From NCBI RefSeq assembly GCF_010729485.1, contig NZ_AP022609.1, positions 3,906,001-3,970,000 of the forward strand: 64,000 bases of DNA. The letters are read 5' to 3'. Shown in pieces: positions 50,399 through 58,165 of the stretch. The notes under the pieces are model-generated. The model was not told where the DNA came from. It ran no database searches and saw only the letters and a program-made list of their open reading frames with translations. The first letter of the stretch is position 1, and every line of letters starts with the position of its first letter. The stretch comes from Mycolicibacter hiberniae (GTDB taxonomy: Bacteria; Actinomycetota; Actinomycetes; Mycobacteriales; Mycobacteriaceae). Position numbers and translations under genes: made by a program.

Positions 50399-52261
50399 GT
50401 GACGATGGCAGAACCGACGAGTTCCCTGGCTCCCTTGGCCCTGGACACCCTCATTGACTTGCTGCAGCAGCAGGCTGCGCGTTTTGGGGACACTCCCGCG
50501 TTCATCTTCTGCCCCGAAGGCGATGCCGAAGAGAACCGGATCACCTACCGCGAACTGGACAGTCGCGCGCGTTCGATCGCCACAACTTTGCAGCGCCAAG
50601 GCGCCGCCGGTGAGCGTGTGCTGGTGCTGTGTCGCCCAGGTGTGGACAGTATCGTCGGGTTGTTCGGCTGTTTTTACGCCGGCGCCGTCGCCATTCCGGT
50701 CGACGAGCATTGGCCGATCCGGCGGATCGAGACCGTCGTCCCCGAAGCGGATGCCCGATTCGCGCTGGCGACGGCCAAGACCCAGGACAAGATGAAGTCG
50801 GCCGTGGATGGTCTCAGTGCCGGCCCGAAACTGACCTGGCTGGCCATGGATGAGGTCTCCGACGACGGCTCGGCCTGGGAACGGCAGAACGTCGCTGCGG
50901 ACAGCCTGGCCATGATCCAGTACACGTCGGGGTCGACCGGGGTGCCGAAGGGTTGCGTGCTGACCCACCGGAACTATCTGAGCAACCTCGAGATCATGCG
51001 CTGGGCCCTCAATCCTGCCGACGACGCACCAGTGATGAACAGCCCGATCAGCGGGGTGTCTTGGCTGCCGCAGTACCACGACATGGGCTTCGTCGGGGGC
51101 ATCCTCGGTACCATCTACGGCGGCCGCACCACGGTGCTGATGGCGCCGAGCGCCTTCTTGATGCGCCCGATCCGCTGGATGCAGGCCATATCGCGCTACC
51201 AGGCAACGATCACCGCCGGACCCAACTTCGCCTACGAGGCCTGCGTCAAACGCAGCACCCCACAGCAGCGCGCCGAACTCGACCTGTCGAGCCTGTCGAT
51301 CGCCGTGCTCGGCGCCGGGCCCATCAGCGCTGAGACGCTGCGGTCCTTCACCGAGGCGTTCGCTCCCGCAGGATTCCGGCCCGAGGCATTCCTTCCCGCC
51401 TACGGGCTGGCCGAGGCCACCCTGGGCGTGACGGGAATGTCGGAGTCGCCGCTGCCGGTGGTGCGGCACTTCGACCGGAGCGCGCTCGGTGAGGAACGGG
51501 TCGTCGAGGTGAACATCGACGCAGCCGGGGCGCTACCGCTGGTGGGCTGTGGCGTCAAGCCGGAGACGCTGGAAATCCTGATCGTCGATCCCGAGACGCG
51601 GCTGGACCGCGGCCCGGAGGAGGTCGGCGAGATCTGGGTGTCCGGGCCGAGCGTCGGCGTGGGCTACTGGAACCGTCCCGAAGAGACGGAGCACGCCTTC
51701 GACGCACACTTGGCCGACACCGGCCAAGGCCCCTACCTGCGCAGTGGCGACCTGGGCTTCTTCCGTGACGGCGAACTGTTCGTCACGGGCCGGTGCAAAG
51801 ACCTGATGACGATCGGCGGCTACAGCCATTACCCGAACGACATCGAATTGACCGTGCAGGACTGCCATCCGGCGCTGCTGCCCAGCCGTGGCGCGGTGTT
51901 CCAGTTGGAGACCGAGCGCTACGCCCCGGAGTACATGGTGGTGGTCCAGGAGATACAGCACCACCACGCCGAAGGGGTCGACCTCCCCGAACTGGTCGAA
52001 AAGATCCGCGCGGCGATCCGAACCCACCACGGGATCGAGGCGAAGGCGGTCATGTTGCTCAAGCCGATGCGGATACCGACTACCACCAGCGGCAAGATTC
52101 AGCGCAGCGCATGTCGCGACCAGTACCTCGCAGGTGAGCTGGTCGCGATGGCCCATTGGTCGGAGCCGCTGCCCAAGAGCGAGACCTCGATCGTCCAGAA
52201 GACCCTGCTCGCCGGCCTGGGCCGGTTGGTCGCGAACAACCTGGGGTTGAGCCGGGACTGA
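50399..52261 (+). CDS. Fatty-acyl-AMP ligase (FAAL/FadD type)
   Basis: 620 residues from a GTG at 50399 (GAAGG lies 5 nt before it); the ATG two codons later (50405) is an alternative. ANL-superfamily enzyme that activates fatty acids as acyl-adenylates. Motifs: YTSGSTGVPKG (175-185) binds ATP, SWLPQYHDMGF is the FAAL/ACS loop, YGLAEAT (335-341) is the adenine motif, and TGRCKDLMTIGGYSHYPNDIE is the hinge. PNFAYEACVKRSTPQQRAELDLSS is typical of FAALs that hand the acyl group to a polyketide synthase or carrier protein rather than to CoA. No carrier protein or PKS lies in the window, so its partner is elsewhere. The lysine of the C-terminal domain is present in TTTSGKIQRS. Confidence 0.93.
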   Translation: MTMAEPTSSLAPLALDTLIDLLQQQAARFGDTPAFIFCPEGDAEENRITYRELDSRARSIATTLQRQGAAGERVLVLCRPGVDSIVGLFGCFYAGAVAIPVDEHWPIRRIETVVPEADARFALATAKTQDKMKSAVDGLSAGPKLTWLAMDEVSDDGSAWERQNVAADSLAMIQYTSGSTGVPKGCVLTHRNYLSNLEIMRWALNPADDAPVMNSPISGVSWLPQYHDMGFVGGILGTIYGGRTTVLMAPSAFLMRPIRWMQAISRYQATITAGPNFAYEACVKRSTPQQRAELDLSSLSIAVLGAGPISAETLRSFTEAFAPAGFRPEAFLPAYGLAEATLGVTGMSESPLPVVRHFDRSALGEERVVEVNIDAAGALPLVGCGVKPETLEILIVDPETRLDRGPEEVGEIWVSGPSVGVGYWNRPEETEHAFDAHLADTGQGPYLRSGDLGFFRDGELFVTGRCKDLMTIGGYSHYPNDIELTVQDCHPALLPSRGAVFQLETERYAPEYMVVVQEIQHHHAEGVDLPELVEKIRAAIRTHHGIEAKAVMLLKPMRIPTTTSGKIQRSACRDQYLAGELVAMAHWSEPLPKSETSIVQKTLLAGLGRLVANNLGLSRD

Positions 52262-52605
52262 TCGGGCCGGGGAACCCGCCGCGCTCTATAAGGCGGTTCG
52301 GCCACCCGCGCTCGCTGTCCGGCCGCGCCGAGCGCTTCGACGGCCCTCGGAGCGGCGGCTAAAGGCCGACTTCTCGCCCCCGCCCGCTCCTAAGCAGCGT
52401 CATCAGGATAATTTGGGCCCGGCGCTGCCCTACCTTAGCGATCAGCCAGACCGATTACAGGGTGTTAAGTAAGCGCGCGGCACAGCGCCTTGCCCCGGCT
52501 GAAGTTCCGCCACCTGGCCTTATAGGCCCCCAGACCCCTTGGTATCTATCGCCACACGTGGGATCTGGCAGTTTCCATGAAGTTTTTCCTTACTAAAATT
52601 CCCGT
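52262..52605. other. Intergenic region with no supported gene
   Basis: About 340 bp after the FAAL gene. A weak imperfect hairpin (about 52271-52299) may terminate it. The second half is the most AT-rich stretch of the window and leads into a promoter. No RNA gene was recognised. Confidence 0.5.
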
Positions 52606-52633
52606 TCGACAAAACGGAAAACTCATGTAAGTT
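52606..52633 (+). promoter_or_regulatory. Candidate promoter of the GLGDxT repeat-protein pair
   Basis: TCGACA (52606-52611), a 16-bp spacer and TAAGTT (52628-52633) in AT-rich sequence give a leader of about 30 nt that ends in the Shine-Dalgarno AGGAGA (52661-52666). Confidence 0.45.
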
Positions 52634-52668
52634 TAAGCAACGTCCGTAGTCAGTGTCCGTAGGAGAGC

Positions 52669-54975
52669 ATGATGCAGCTGGCGCTTCGCCCGTACGTCAC
52701 CCCCGGTGTCGCCATCGCGGGTGCCGCGTTGATCGCGGTAAACGGGGCCGTTCCCGCGGCGGTGCTGCGGCCCCAAGCTGAGCCACGCCAGGCTCTTCAA
52801 GTGGTGGAACACCTCCCCGTGAAACTCACGGCGGACTTCTTCGGCCCGTGGGCCGATCTGTTCACCAACACCGCCACCAACTTGGTGGCGATGGGCTCGG
52901 ACAACGGCTGGGGCAACCTCGTCGAGCAGATCTTCACCGACCCCAGCTCGCTGACGCGGTTGCCGGAGGTCTTCGAGTTCCTGACCTCGATCATGCCCTC
53001 GATCAGCGGCTCCGACCCGCTGGAGGTCCTGCTCTCGCCGTTCCTGACGATCGGCATGGGCATGATCGGCCCGCTGGTCACGGTCAACGACGCGCTGCAG
53101 GACATCCTCAACCAGATCTTCAACCCCAATGACTTCCTGGACCCGTTCGCGGCCATCTTCACCGCCGTGCCGCGCCTGGTCGACGCCTGGCTGAACGGCA
53201 CCAGCACCATCGACGTGGCCGGCATCAGCATTCCGGCGTTCAACGGCCTGCTGGTCCCCGGTCAGAACCTGATCATCGACCTGACCGGCAGCGAGCTGGC
53301 CGACAACCTCGGCATCGGCGACCAGACCATCGCCAGCCTGCTCGACCAGACCGGAATCGGCACGCTGGTGGTGTCGAACATGCTGACCGGGCTGCTCGAC
53401 AGCGTCGGACTGGGTGACCAGACCCCCGTCGACGTGATCGACGCACTCGGTCTCGGCGACCTCCAGGTCGCCAACGTGCTCAGCACCGTCTTCGACGCGG
53501 TGGGAATCGGCAACCCCACCATCGCCGACATCATGGACCAGATCGGCATCGGCGACGTGCAGCTCGCCGACATCGCAATCGACTTCACCAACGCACTGGG
53601 CTTTGACAACCCGACCATCGTCGACCTCGCCGGTGACATCGGTCTGGCCGACCTCAAGCTGGCCGACCTCGGCCTGGATGTCCTCGAGGCGCTGGGCATC
53701 GGGGACCCGACCGTCAACGAGCTGCTCGGCACGCTTGGCGCCGACGATCTGACGCTCAACGGCCTGCTGCAGACCGCCCTCGAGGCGCTGGGTCTTTCCG
53801 GCTCGACCCCGGCCACCATGCTCGACGCGATGGGCATGGGTGACACCACCACCCACGAGTTCGTCAACAACCTGCTCGGCGGACTTGGTCTGGGCAACCA
53901 GACGATGATGGACCTGCTCGGTCAGGCCGGACTCGCCGACGCCGACATGTCGCAGCTGATCATCAGCATCCTCGGCTCATCGGGCGACGCCACGGTGGCC
54001 GACCTCATGGGCTACGCCGGGTTCGGCGCGGTCACGGTCAAGGACGTCACCGACCTGTTGGGCATCACCAACCTGTCGGTGGGCACGATCATGGGCAACC
54101 TGTCCTACATCACCGGCAACCTCACGATCAACGACATGCTCATCGCCACCGGCATGACCCCGCTGGACAAGGGTGGTGACGACCTGCTGTCCAACGCTCT
54201 GCAGGGCACCACCATCGCCAGCGTCCTGGGTGACCAGCTGAACGACCCGCTGATCTCGATGCTGGGCGCCACCGGCGAGATGACGATCGCCGACATGATC
54301 CAGACGAACTTCTCGATGACGCTGGGCCAGATGCTCGTCGACTCGGGCATGGCCGACCTGACCCTGGCGGACCTGGTGCTGGGCGGTTTGCCCGACGAGC
54401 CGCTGGCGAACCTGCTGGGGCCGCTGGGCACCACCACCTTCGCGGAGCTGGTCAACCAGATGGTGCCCGCCGACCAGACCATCGCCGACATGCTGAGCGA
54501 AGCCGGTATCGGTGACCAGACCCTGAGCCAGCTGCTCGACCAGACCTTCGGCGACCAGACCGTGGCCAACGCGCTCGACGACGCCGGCCTGGGCAGCATG
54601 CAGCTCGACGACATCATCCGGCAGGCGCTGGGCCCGCAGACCGTCAACGAGATGCTCAACGAGTTCGGTATCGGCGGGCAGTCGCTCAGCGATCTGTTCG
54701 ACCAGTTCTTCGGCACCTCGACGATCAGCGACTGGATGATCGACCTGGGCCTGGGCGACCAGACTCTCAACGAGCTGATCGACTCGCTGTTCGGCCCGGC
54801 CACCGTGAGCGCGCTGCTCGGCGACTTCGGGCTTCAGACCGTCGACGAACTCTTGGCGTCGCTGGGCCTCGGCGACATCACCGTCATCAACGCACAGATC
54901 GGCGAATTCTTCGGTTCGATCTCCTACTGGCTCGACGGGCTGGGCGACCAGATCACGGCGGTGCTCGGTGGTTAA
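52669..54975 (+). CDS. Secreted repeat protein A with 14/18- and 27-residue GLGDxT repeats
   Basis: 768 residues. Two ATGs are tandem (52669, 52672); the second is better spaced from AGGAGA. The start MQLALRPYVTPGVAIAGAALIAV is a signal-peptide-like segment that I associate with NTM proteins annotated as GjpA-like porins. Residues 35-200 form a non-repetitive domain (FFGPWADLFTNTATNL, TSIMPSISGSDPLEVL, IPAFNGLLVPGQ). From about 205 the chain is tandem repeats that alternate 14 residues (GLGDQTPVDVIDAL) and 18 residues (GLGDLQVANVLSTVFDAV), later becoming 27-residue units (GIGDQTLSQLLDQTF plus GDQTVANALDDA). It closes with IGEFFGSISYWLDGLGDQI, shared with the next gene. Probably exported; function unknown. 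The downstream paralogue begins 40 bp after the stop, so the two form an operon. Confidence 0.88.
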   Translation: MMQLALRPYVTPGVAIAGAALIAVNGAVPAAVLRPQAEPRQALQVVEHLPVKLTADFFGPWADLFTNTATNLVAMGSDNGWGNLVEQIFTDPSSLTRLPEVFEFLTSIMPSISGSDPLEVLLSPFLTIGMGMIGPLVTVNDALQDILNQIFNPNDFLDPFAAIFTAVPRLVDAWLNGTSTIDVAGISIPAFNGLLVPGQNLIIDLTGSELADNLGIGDQTIASLLDQTGIGTLVVSNMLTGLLDSVGLGDQTPVDVIDALGLGDLQVANVLSTVFDAVGIGNPTIADIMDQIGIGDVQLADIAIDFTNALGFDNPTIVDLAGDIGLADLKLADLGLDVLEALGIGDPTVNELLGTLGADDLTLNGLLQTALEALGLSGSTPATMLDAMGMGDTTTHEFVNNLLGGLGLGNQTMMDLLGQAGLADADMSQLIISILGSSGDATVADLMGYAGFGAVTVKDVTDLLGITNLSVGTIMGNLSYITGNLTINDMLIATGMTPLDKGGDDLLSNALQGTTIASVLGDQLNDPLISMLGATGEMTIADMIQTNFSMTLGQMLVDSGMADLTLADLVLGGLPDEPLANLLGPLGTTTFAELVNQMVPADQTIADMLSEAGIGDQTLSQLLDQTFGDQTVANALDDAGLGSMQLDDIIRQALGPQTVNEMLNEFGIGGQSLSDLFDQFFGTSTISDWMIDLGLGDQTLNELIDSLFGPATVSALLGDFGLQTVDELLASLGLGDITVINAQIGEFFGSISYWLDGLGDQITAVLGG

Positions 54976-55015
54976 TCGACAGGGAAGCTTCGGAACTTCA
55001 GTCCGGGAGGGCGTC

Positions 55016-57421
55016 ATGCAGCAAACACTTCGTCCGTACGTCACCAGCGGCATGGCCGTTGCCGGGGTGGGCCTGGTCGCGGTGCCTTCGGTGGCCGCGA
55101 CCCTGCCTCAGCTGCAGCACCAGATCGCGATCGCCCAGCAGCAGAGCGTCGCGCTGACGTCGGGCTTCTTCTCGCCCTACACCGACCTGTTCGAGAACAC
55201 CATCGCCAACCTGCAGGCGTTGAACCAGAACTCCGTCGACATGTGGGGTCTGCTGCAGCACATCTTCACCCACCCCGACCAGGCGATCTCCGGCATCCCC
55301 GATGTCATCAACATCTTCACCAACTCGATGCCGTCCATCAACGTGCAGGCGCTGCCCTTCCCCGTCGGTGTCGACATCGAGCTCCCGCTGTGGATGAACT
55401 CGCTGCTGGCGGGCGTCGGTCCGTGGGTCACACTTTTCGAAGCCATGGGCGACGTGCTCCGCCAGGTCTTCGACTGGAGCGACCCGATGGCTGCGCTGTC
55501 CGCGCTGATCGGTGCGCCGGCGACCCTGCTGGACGCCTTCCTCAACGGCAGCAGCGGTCTGACCTTCGGCGACGCCAGCGTCCCGCTGTTCAACGGCGTC
55601 CTGACTCCGGGACAGCCGATCGACGCCAATTTCACCATCGGCAGTGTGGTGGAAGCCTCTGGCTTCGGCGACCTGACCATCACCCAGATGCTCTCCGACG
55701 CCGGAATCGGCGATGTTCCGCTGGAGACCCTGATCATCGATCTGCTGGACCAGGCTGGCTTCGGCCACATGACGCCGGTGGATGTGCTCAACGAGTTCGG
55801 GATCGGCACGCAGACGCTGTCCGAACTGCTGATCGGCGTGTTCAACGAGGCCGGCATCGGTAACCCGACGATCGCTCAGCTGCTCGAAGACCTCGGTGGC
55901 TTCACCGCGGACGACTCGGTCGCGAGCCTGCTGATCGCCCTGCTGAACTCCCCGGAAGTCGGGATCGGCAACCCCACCCTGTCCGAGATGATCCTGGACT
56001 TGGTGGGCGGTGACAACCAGACCGTGGGCGGGCTCATCAAGGATCTGCTCGGCGCTCAGGGCAACGAGTCGCTGGCCAGCCTGGTCGACCCGAGCTGGAC
56101 TGTCGGCGGACTGATCAAGGACTCGATGCCCGATGTCCCGCTGACTGACTTTTTCGAGCAGATGGGCCTCGGCAACATCACCATCGGCGCGCTCCCCGCA
56201 ATGTTGGGCGAGTACGGCGACCAGACACTGGTCGACCTGATCAACAGCGGATTCCTCGGGCCGGACATCACCGGCTCCACCCCGCTGATGGAACTGATGG
56301 CCGGCATGATGCCGCCCGGCTCCACCTTGGACAGCCTGCTGGGTGAGTTCGGCGACCAGACTCTCGGTGAGTTGATGGAGGGGATGCCGATCGGTGAGAA
56401 CACCATCGGGTACGACCCTGACACCCCGATCACCGACGTGATCCTCGGGGACTTGCTGAAGACCCTGCCGGGCCAGGGCGGGGCGGCGACTTTGTTCGAC
56501 ACGCCGCTGGGTGTGCTCGCCCCCGACATGGCATCGCTGCTTGAGAAGGCCGGCAACCCGACTCTGGGCGCGGTGTTGGGTCCCAACACCGTCGGCGAGA
56601 CCGTGCAGAACATGAACATGTACGACGTCACCGTTGTCCAGATGATGAACGCGATGGGCATCGGCAACTTCTCGGTCGAGTACCTGTTCGAGCAGCTCGG
56701 CGACATGACCGGCAACGTCACCCTCGAGCAGTTCTTCGACGCGTGGGGCTTCGACCCGACGCTCACCGCCCTCATGGAGAACGCGATCGCCGGCCTGGGG
56801 CTGACCGACACCACGCTGCTGCAGCTGTTCGAGGACTGGGGCATGGGCAGCCTCGGCCTCTACAACCTGATCGACAGCCTCGGCTTGGACAACATCTTCC
56901 TCCAGGAGACGCTGAACAACCTGGGCCTGAACAACATCAGCATCGACATGTTCATCGACCGCTTCGGGTTGAGCAGCATCTCGATCGCCGGGCTGCTCGC
57001 CGACCTCGGGTTCGACGTCCGGACTCTCGACGAGGTCATCGAGAGTCTGCTGGGTGGAGTGTCGATCGGCAGCATCCTGGGTGGACTGGGTCTCGACGAG
57101 GTCTACCTCGACACCTTCATCACCGACCTGATGACCAGCGTGCTCGGCGACCCGACCCTGGGCACGTTGCTCGGCTGGCTGGGCCTGGACACCTACGACC
57201 TGGACACCATCGTCGCCAACCTTGGCCTCGGCGGCGTGACGATCAACTCGCTGCTCACCGATCTCGGCCTCGGCAGCCTCGACATCAACGGTTTGGTCGA
57301 GGGCTTGGGCTTGGCGGACATCGGCCTGCTCAGCATCAACGGCGACTTCTTCGGAGTGGCCGCCGAATGGCTCAACGACATCCCGCAACAGATCGCCGCG
57401 GCGTTGGGCTACACAGGCTGA
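55016..57421 (+). CDS. Secreted repeat protein B, paralogue of protein A
   Basis: 801 residues from the ATG at 55016, which has GGGAGG five bases upstream; the frame is open further upstream into the preceding stop. The signal segment MQQTLRPYVTSGMAVAGVGLVAV and N-terminal domain (GFFSPYTDLFENTIANL, SMPSINVQALPFPVG, VPLFNGVLTPGQ) match protein A closely. The repeat region starts near residue 200 with alternating 14/18-residue units (GFGHMTPVDVLNEF, GIGTQTLSELLIGVFNEA), has a degenerate middle, and near the end has clean 14-residue units (GLDNIFLQETLNNL, GLNNISIDMFIDRF, GLGGVTINSLLTDL). The C-terminus INGDFFGVAAEWLNDIPQQI mirrors protein A. A small 6-bp hairpin follows the stop. Likely exported partner of protein A. 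Confidence 0.88.
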   Translation: MQQTLRPYVTSGMAVAGVGLVAVPSVAATLPQLQHQIAIAQQQSVALTSGFFSPYTDLFENTIANLQALNQNSVDMWGLLQHIFTHPDQAISGIPDVINIFTNSMPSINVQALPFPVGVDIELPLWMNSLLAGVGPWVTLFEAMGDVLRQVFDWSDPMAALSALIGAPATLLDAFLNGSSGLTFGDASVPLFNGVLTPGQPIDANFTIGSVVEASGFGDLTITQMLSDAGIGDVPLETLIIDLLDQAGFGHMTPVDVLNEFGIGTQTLSELLIGVFNEAGIGNPTIAQLLEDLGGFTADDSVASLLIALLNSPEVGIGNPTLSEMILDLVGGDNQTVGGLIKDLLGAQGNESLASLVDPSWTVGGLIKDSMPDVPLTDFFEQMGLGNITIGALPAMLGEYGDQTLVDLINSGFLGPDITGSTPLMELMAGMMPPGSTLDSLLGEFGDQTLGELMEGMPIGENTIGYDPDTPITDVILGDLLKTLPGQGGAATLFDTPLGVLAPDMASLLEKAGNPTLGAVLGPNTVGETVQNMNMYDVTVVQMMNAMGIGNFSVEYLFEQLGDMTGNVTLEQFFDAWGFDPTLTALMENAIAGLGLTDTTLLQLFEDWGMGSLGLYNLIDSLGLDNIFLQETLNNLGLNNISIDMFIDRFGLSSISIAGLLADLGFDVRTLDEVIESLLGGVSIGSILGGLGLDEVYLDTFITDLMTSVLGDPTLGTLLGWLGLDTYDLDTIVANLGLGGVTINSLLTDLGLGSLDINGLVEGLGLADIGLLSINGDFFGVAAEWLNDIPQQIAAALGYTG

Positions 57422-57508
57422 GCCTGCTGACGCAGGCAAGGCGCCGTACCAGACCAAATGACAGACAGAGCTAGCACAACTGTGGGCCACACAGATAGGA
57501 AATCCCAA

Positions 57509-58165
57509 ATGGCAGTAGGGCGTAACACTTCGGGTCTCGGTCGGCAGAGTCGGCGCAGCCGACGACTGTTGGGTGCCGGTAGTGCGGTTGGGGCGTTTTT
57601 GACGTTTGGGATGGCGCCGTTGTCTGCGGCGCCTGCGGCGCATGCTGATGAGTTTGATTGGGTTGTGGACCTGCTGGGTGATGACCTGGCGGGTGCGTTC
57701 GCGGATCTGAGTCAGGCGTCGTCGTGGGAGACGTTGTTTGACGCGGGTTCGTGGGAGCCGTTGCTGTCGAACGTGGGGTTGTCGTTTGATGCGTCGGTGG
57801 CGGACCTGCCGGGTGGGGCGGCTGCGGATGACTGGTTCGGTTCGCTGTTCTACCAGCCGTTGTATGAGCTGGGGCAGGCTTGGATTCTGAGCCCGATCGG
57901 TGAGCAGGTCAATTCGTTTATCAACCTGTTCGGTTTCGGTCAGATGCTGATCGGTAACGGTGAAGACGGTATCGACGGTGGCACGTTGGCTGAGGCTGCT
58001 GGTGGTACCGGTGGTCTGTGGTTCGGTGATGGTGGTGCTGCGGGTACGTCGCTTGACGGTATCGGTGGTGTCGGTGGTTCGGCGGCATGTTCGGTAATGG
58101 TGGCGTCGGTGGTGACGGTTTTGACGGCGGCGATGGTGGTGCTGGTGGTGCCGGCGGTTGGTTGA
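57509..58165 (+). CDS. PGRS-repeat protein 4, N-terminal fragment (frameshifted)
   Basis: The ATG at 57509 ([19 protein letters not shown]) has AGGA 8 nt upstream; an earlier in-frame ATG at 57458 is less likely. Signal peptide with [21 protein letters not shown] and cleavage near AAHA, then [21 protein letters not shown], related to the giant PGRS N-domains, and [18 protein letters not shown], related to PGRS protein 3. PGRS repeats begin about residue 165 but are lost after [10 protein letters not shown] at 58081-58082 appears to have lost one G, and the PGRS reading moves to the ORF at 58087. The closing [19 protein letters not shown] is therefore an artefact of the wrong frame. Confidence 0.8.
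   Translation: MAVGRNTSGLGRQSRRSRRLLGAGSAVGAFLTFGMAPLSAAPAAHADEFDWVVDLLGDDLAGAFADLSQASSWETLFDAGSWEPLLSNVGLSFDASVADLPGGAAADDWFGSLFYQPLYELGQAWILSPIGEQVNSFINLFGFGQMLIGNGEDGIDGGTLAEAAGGTGGLWFGDGGAAGTSLDGIGGVGGSAACSVMVASVVTVLTAAMVVLVVPAVG

Noticed and set aside
52262-52605. Possible non-coding RNA or terminator in the spacer after the FAAL gene
   Set aside because: Only a weak hairpin with a bulge and long loop could be drawn; not enough to call an RNA.
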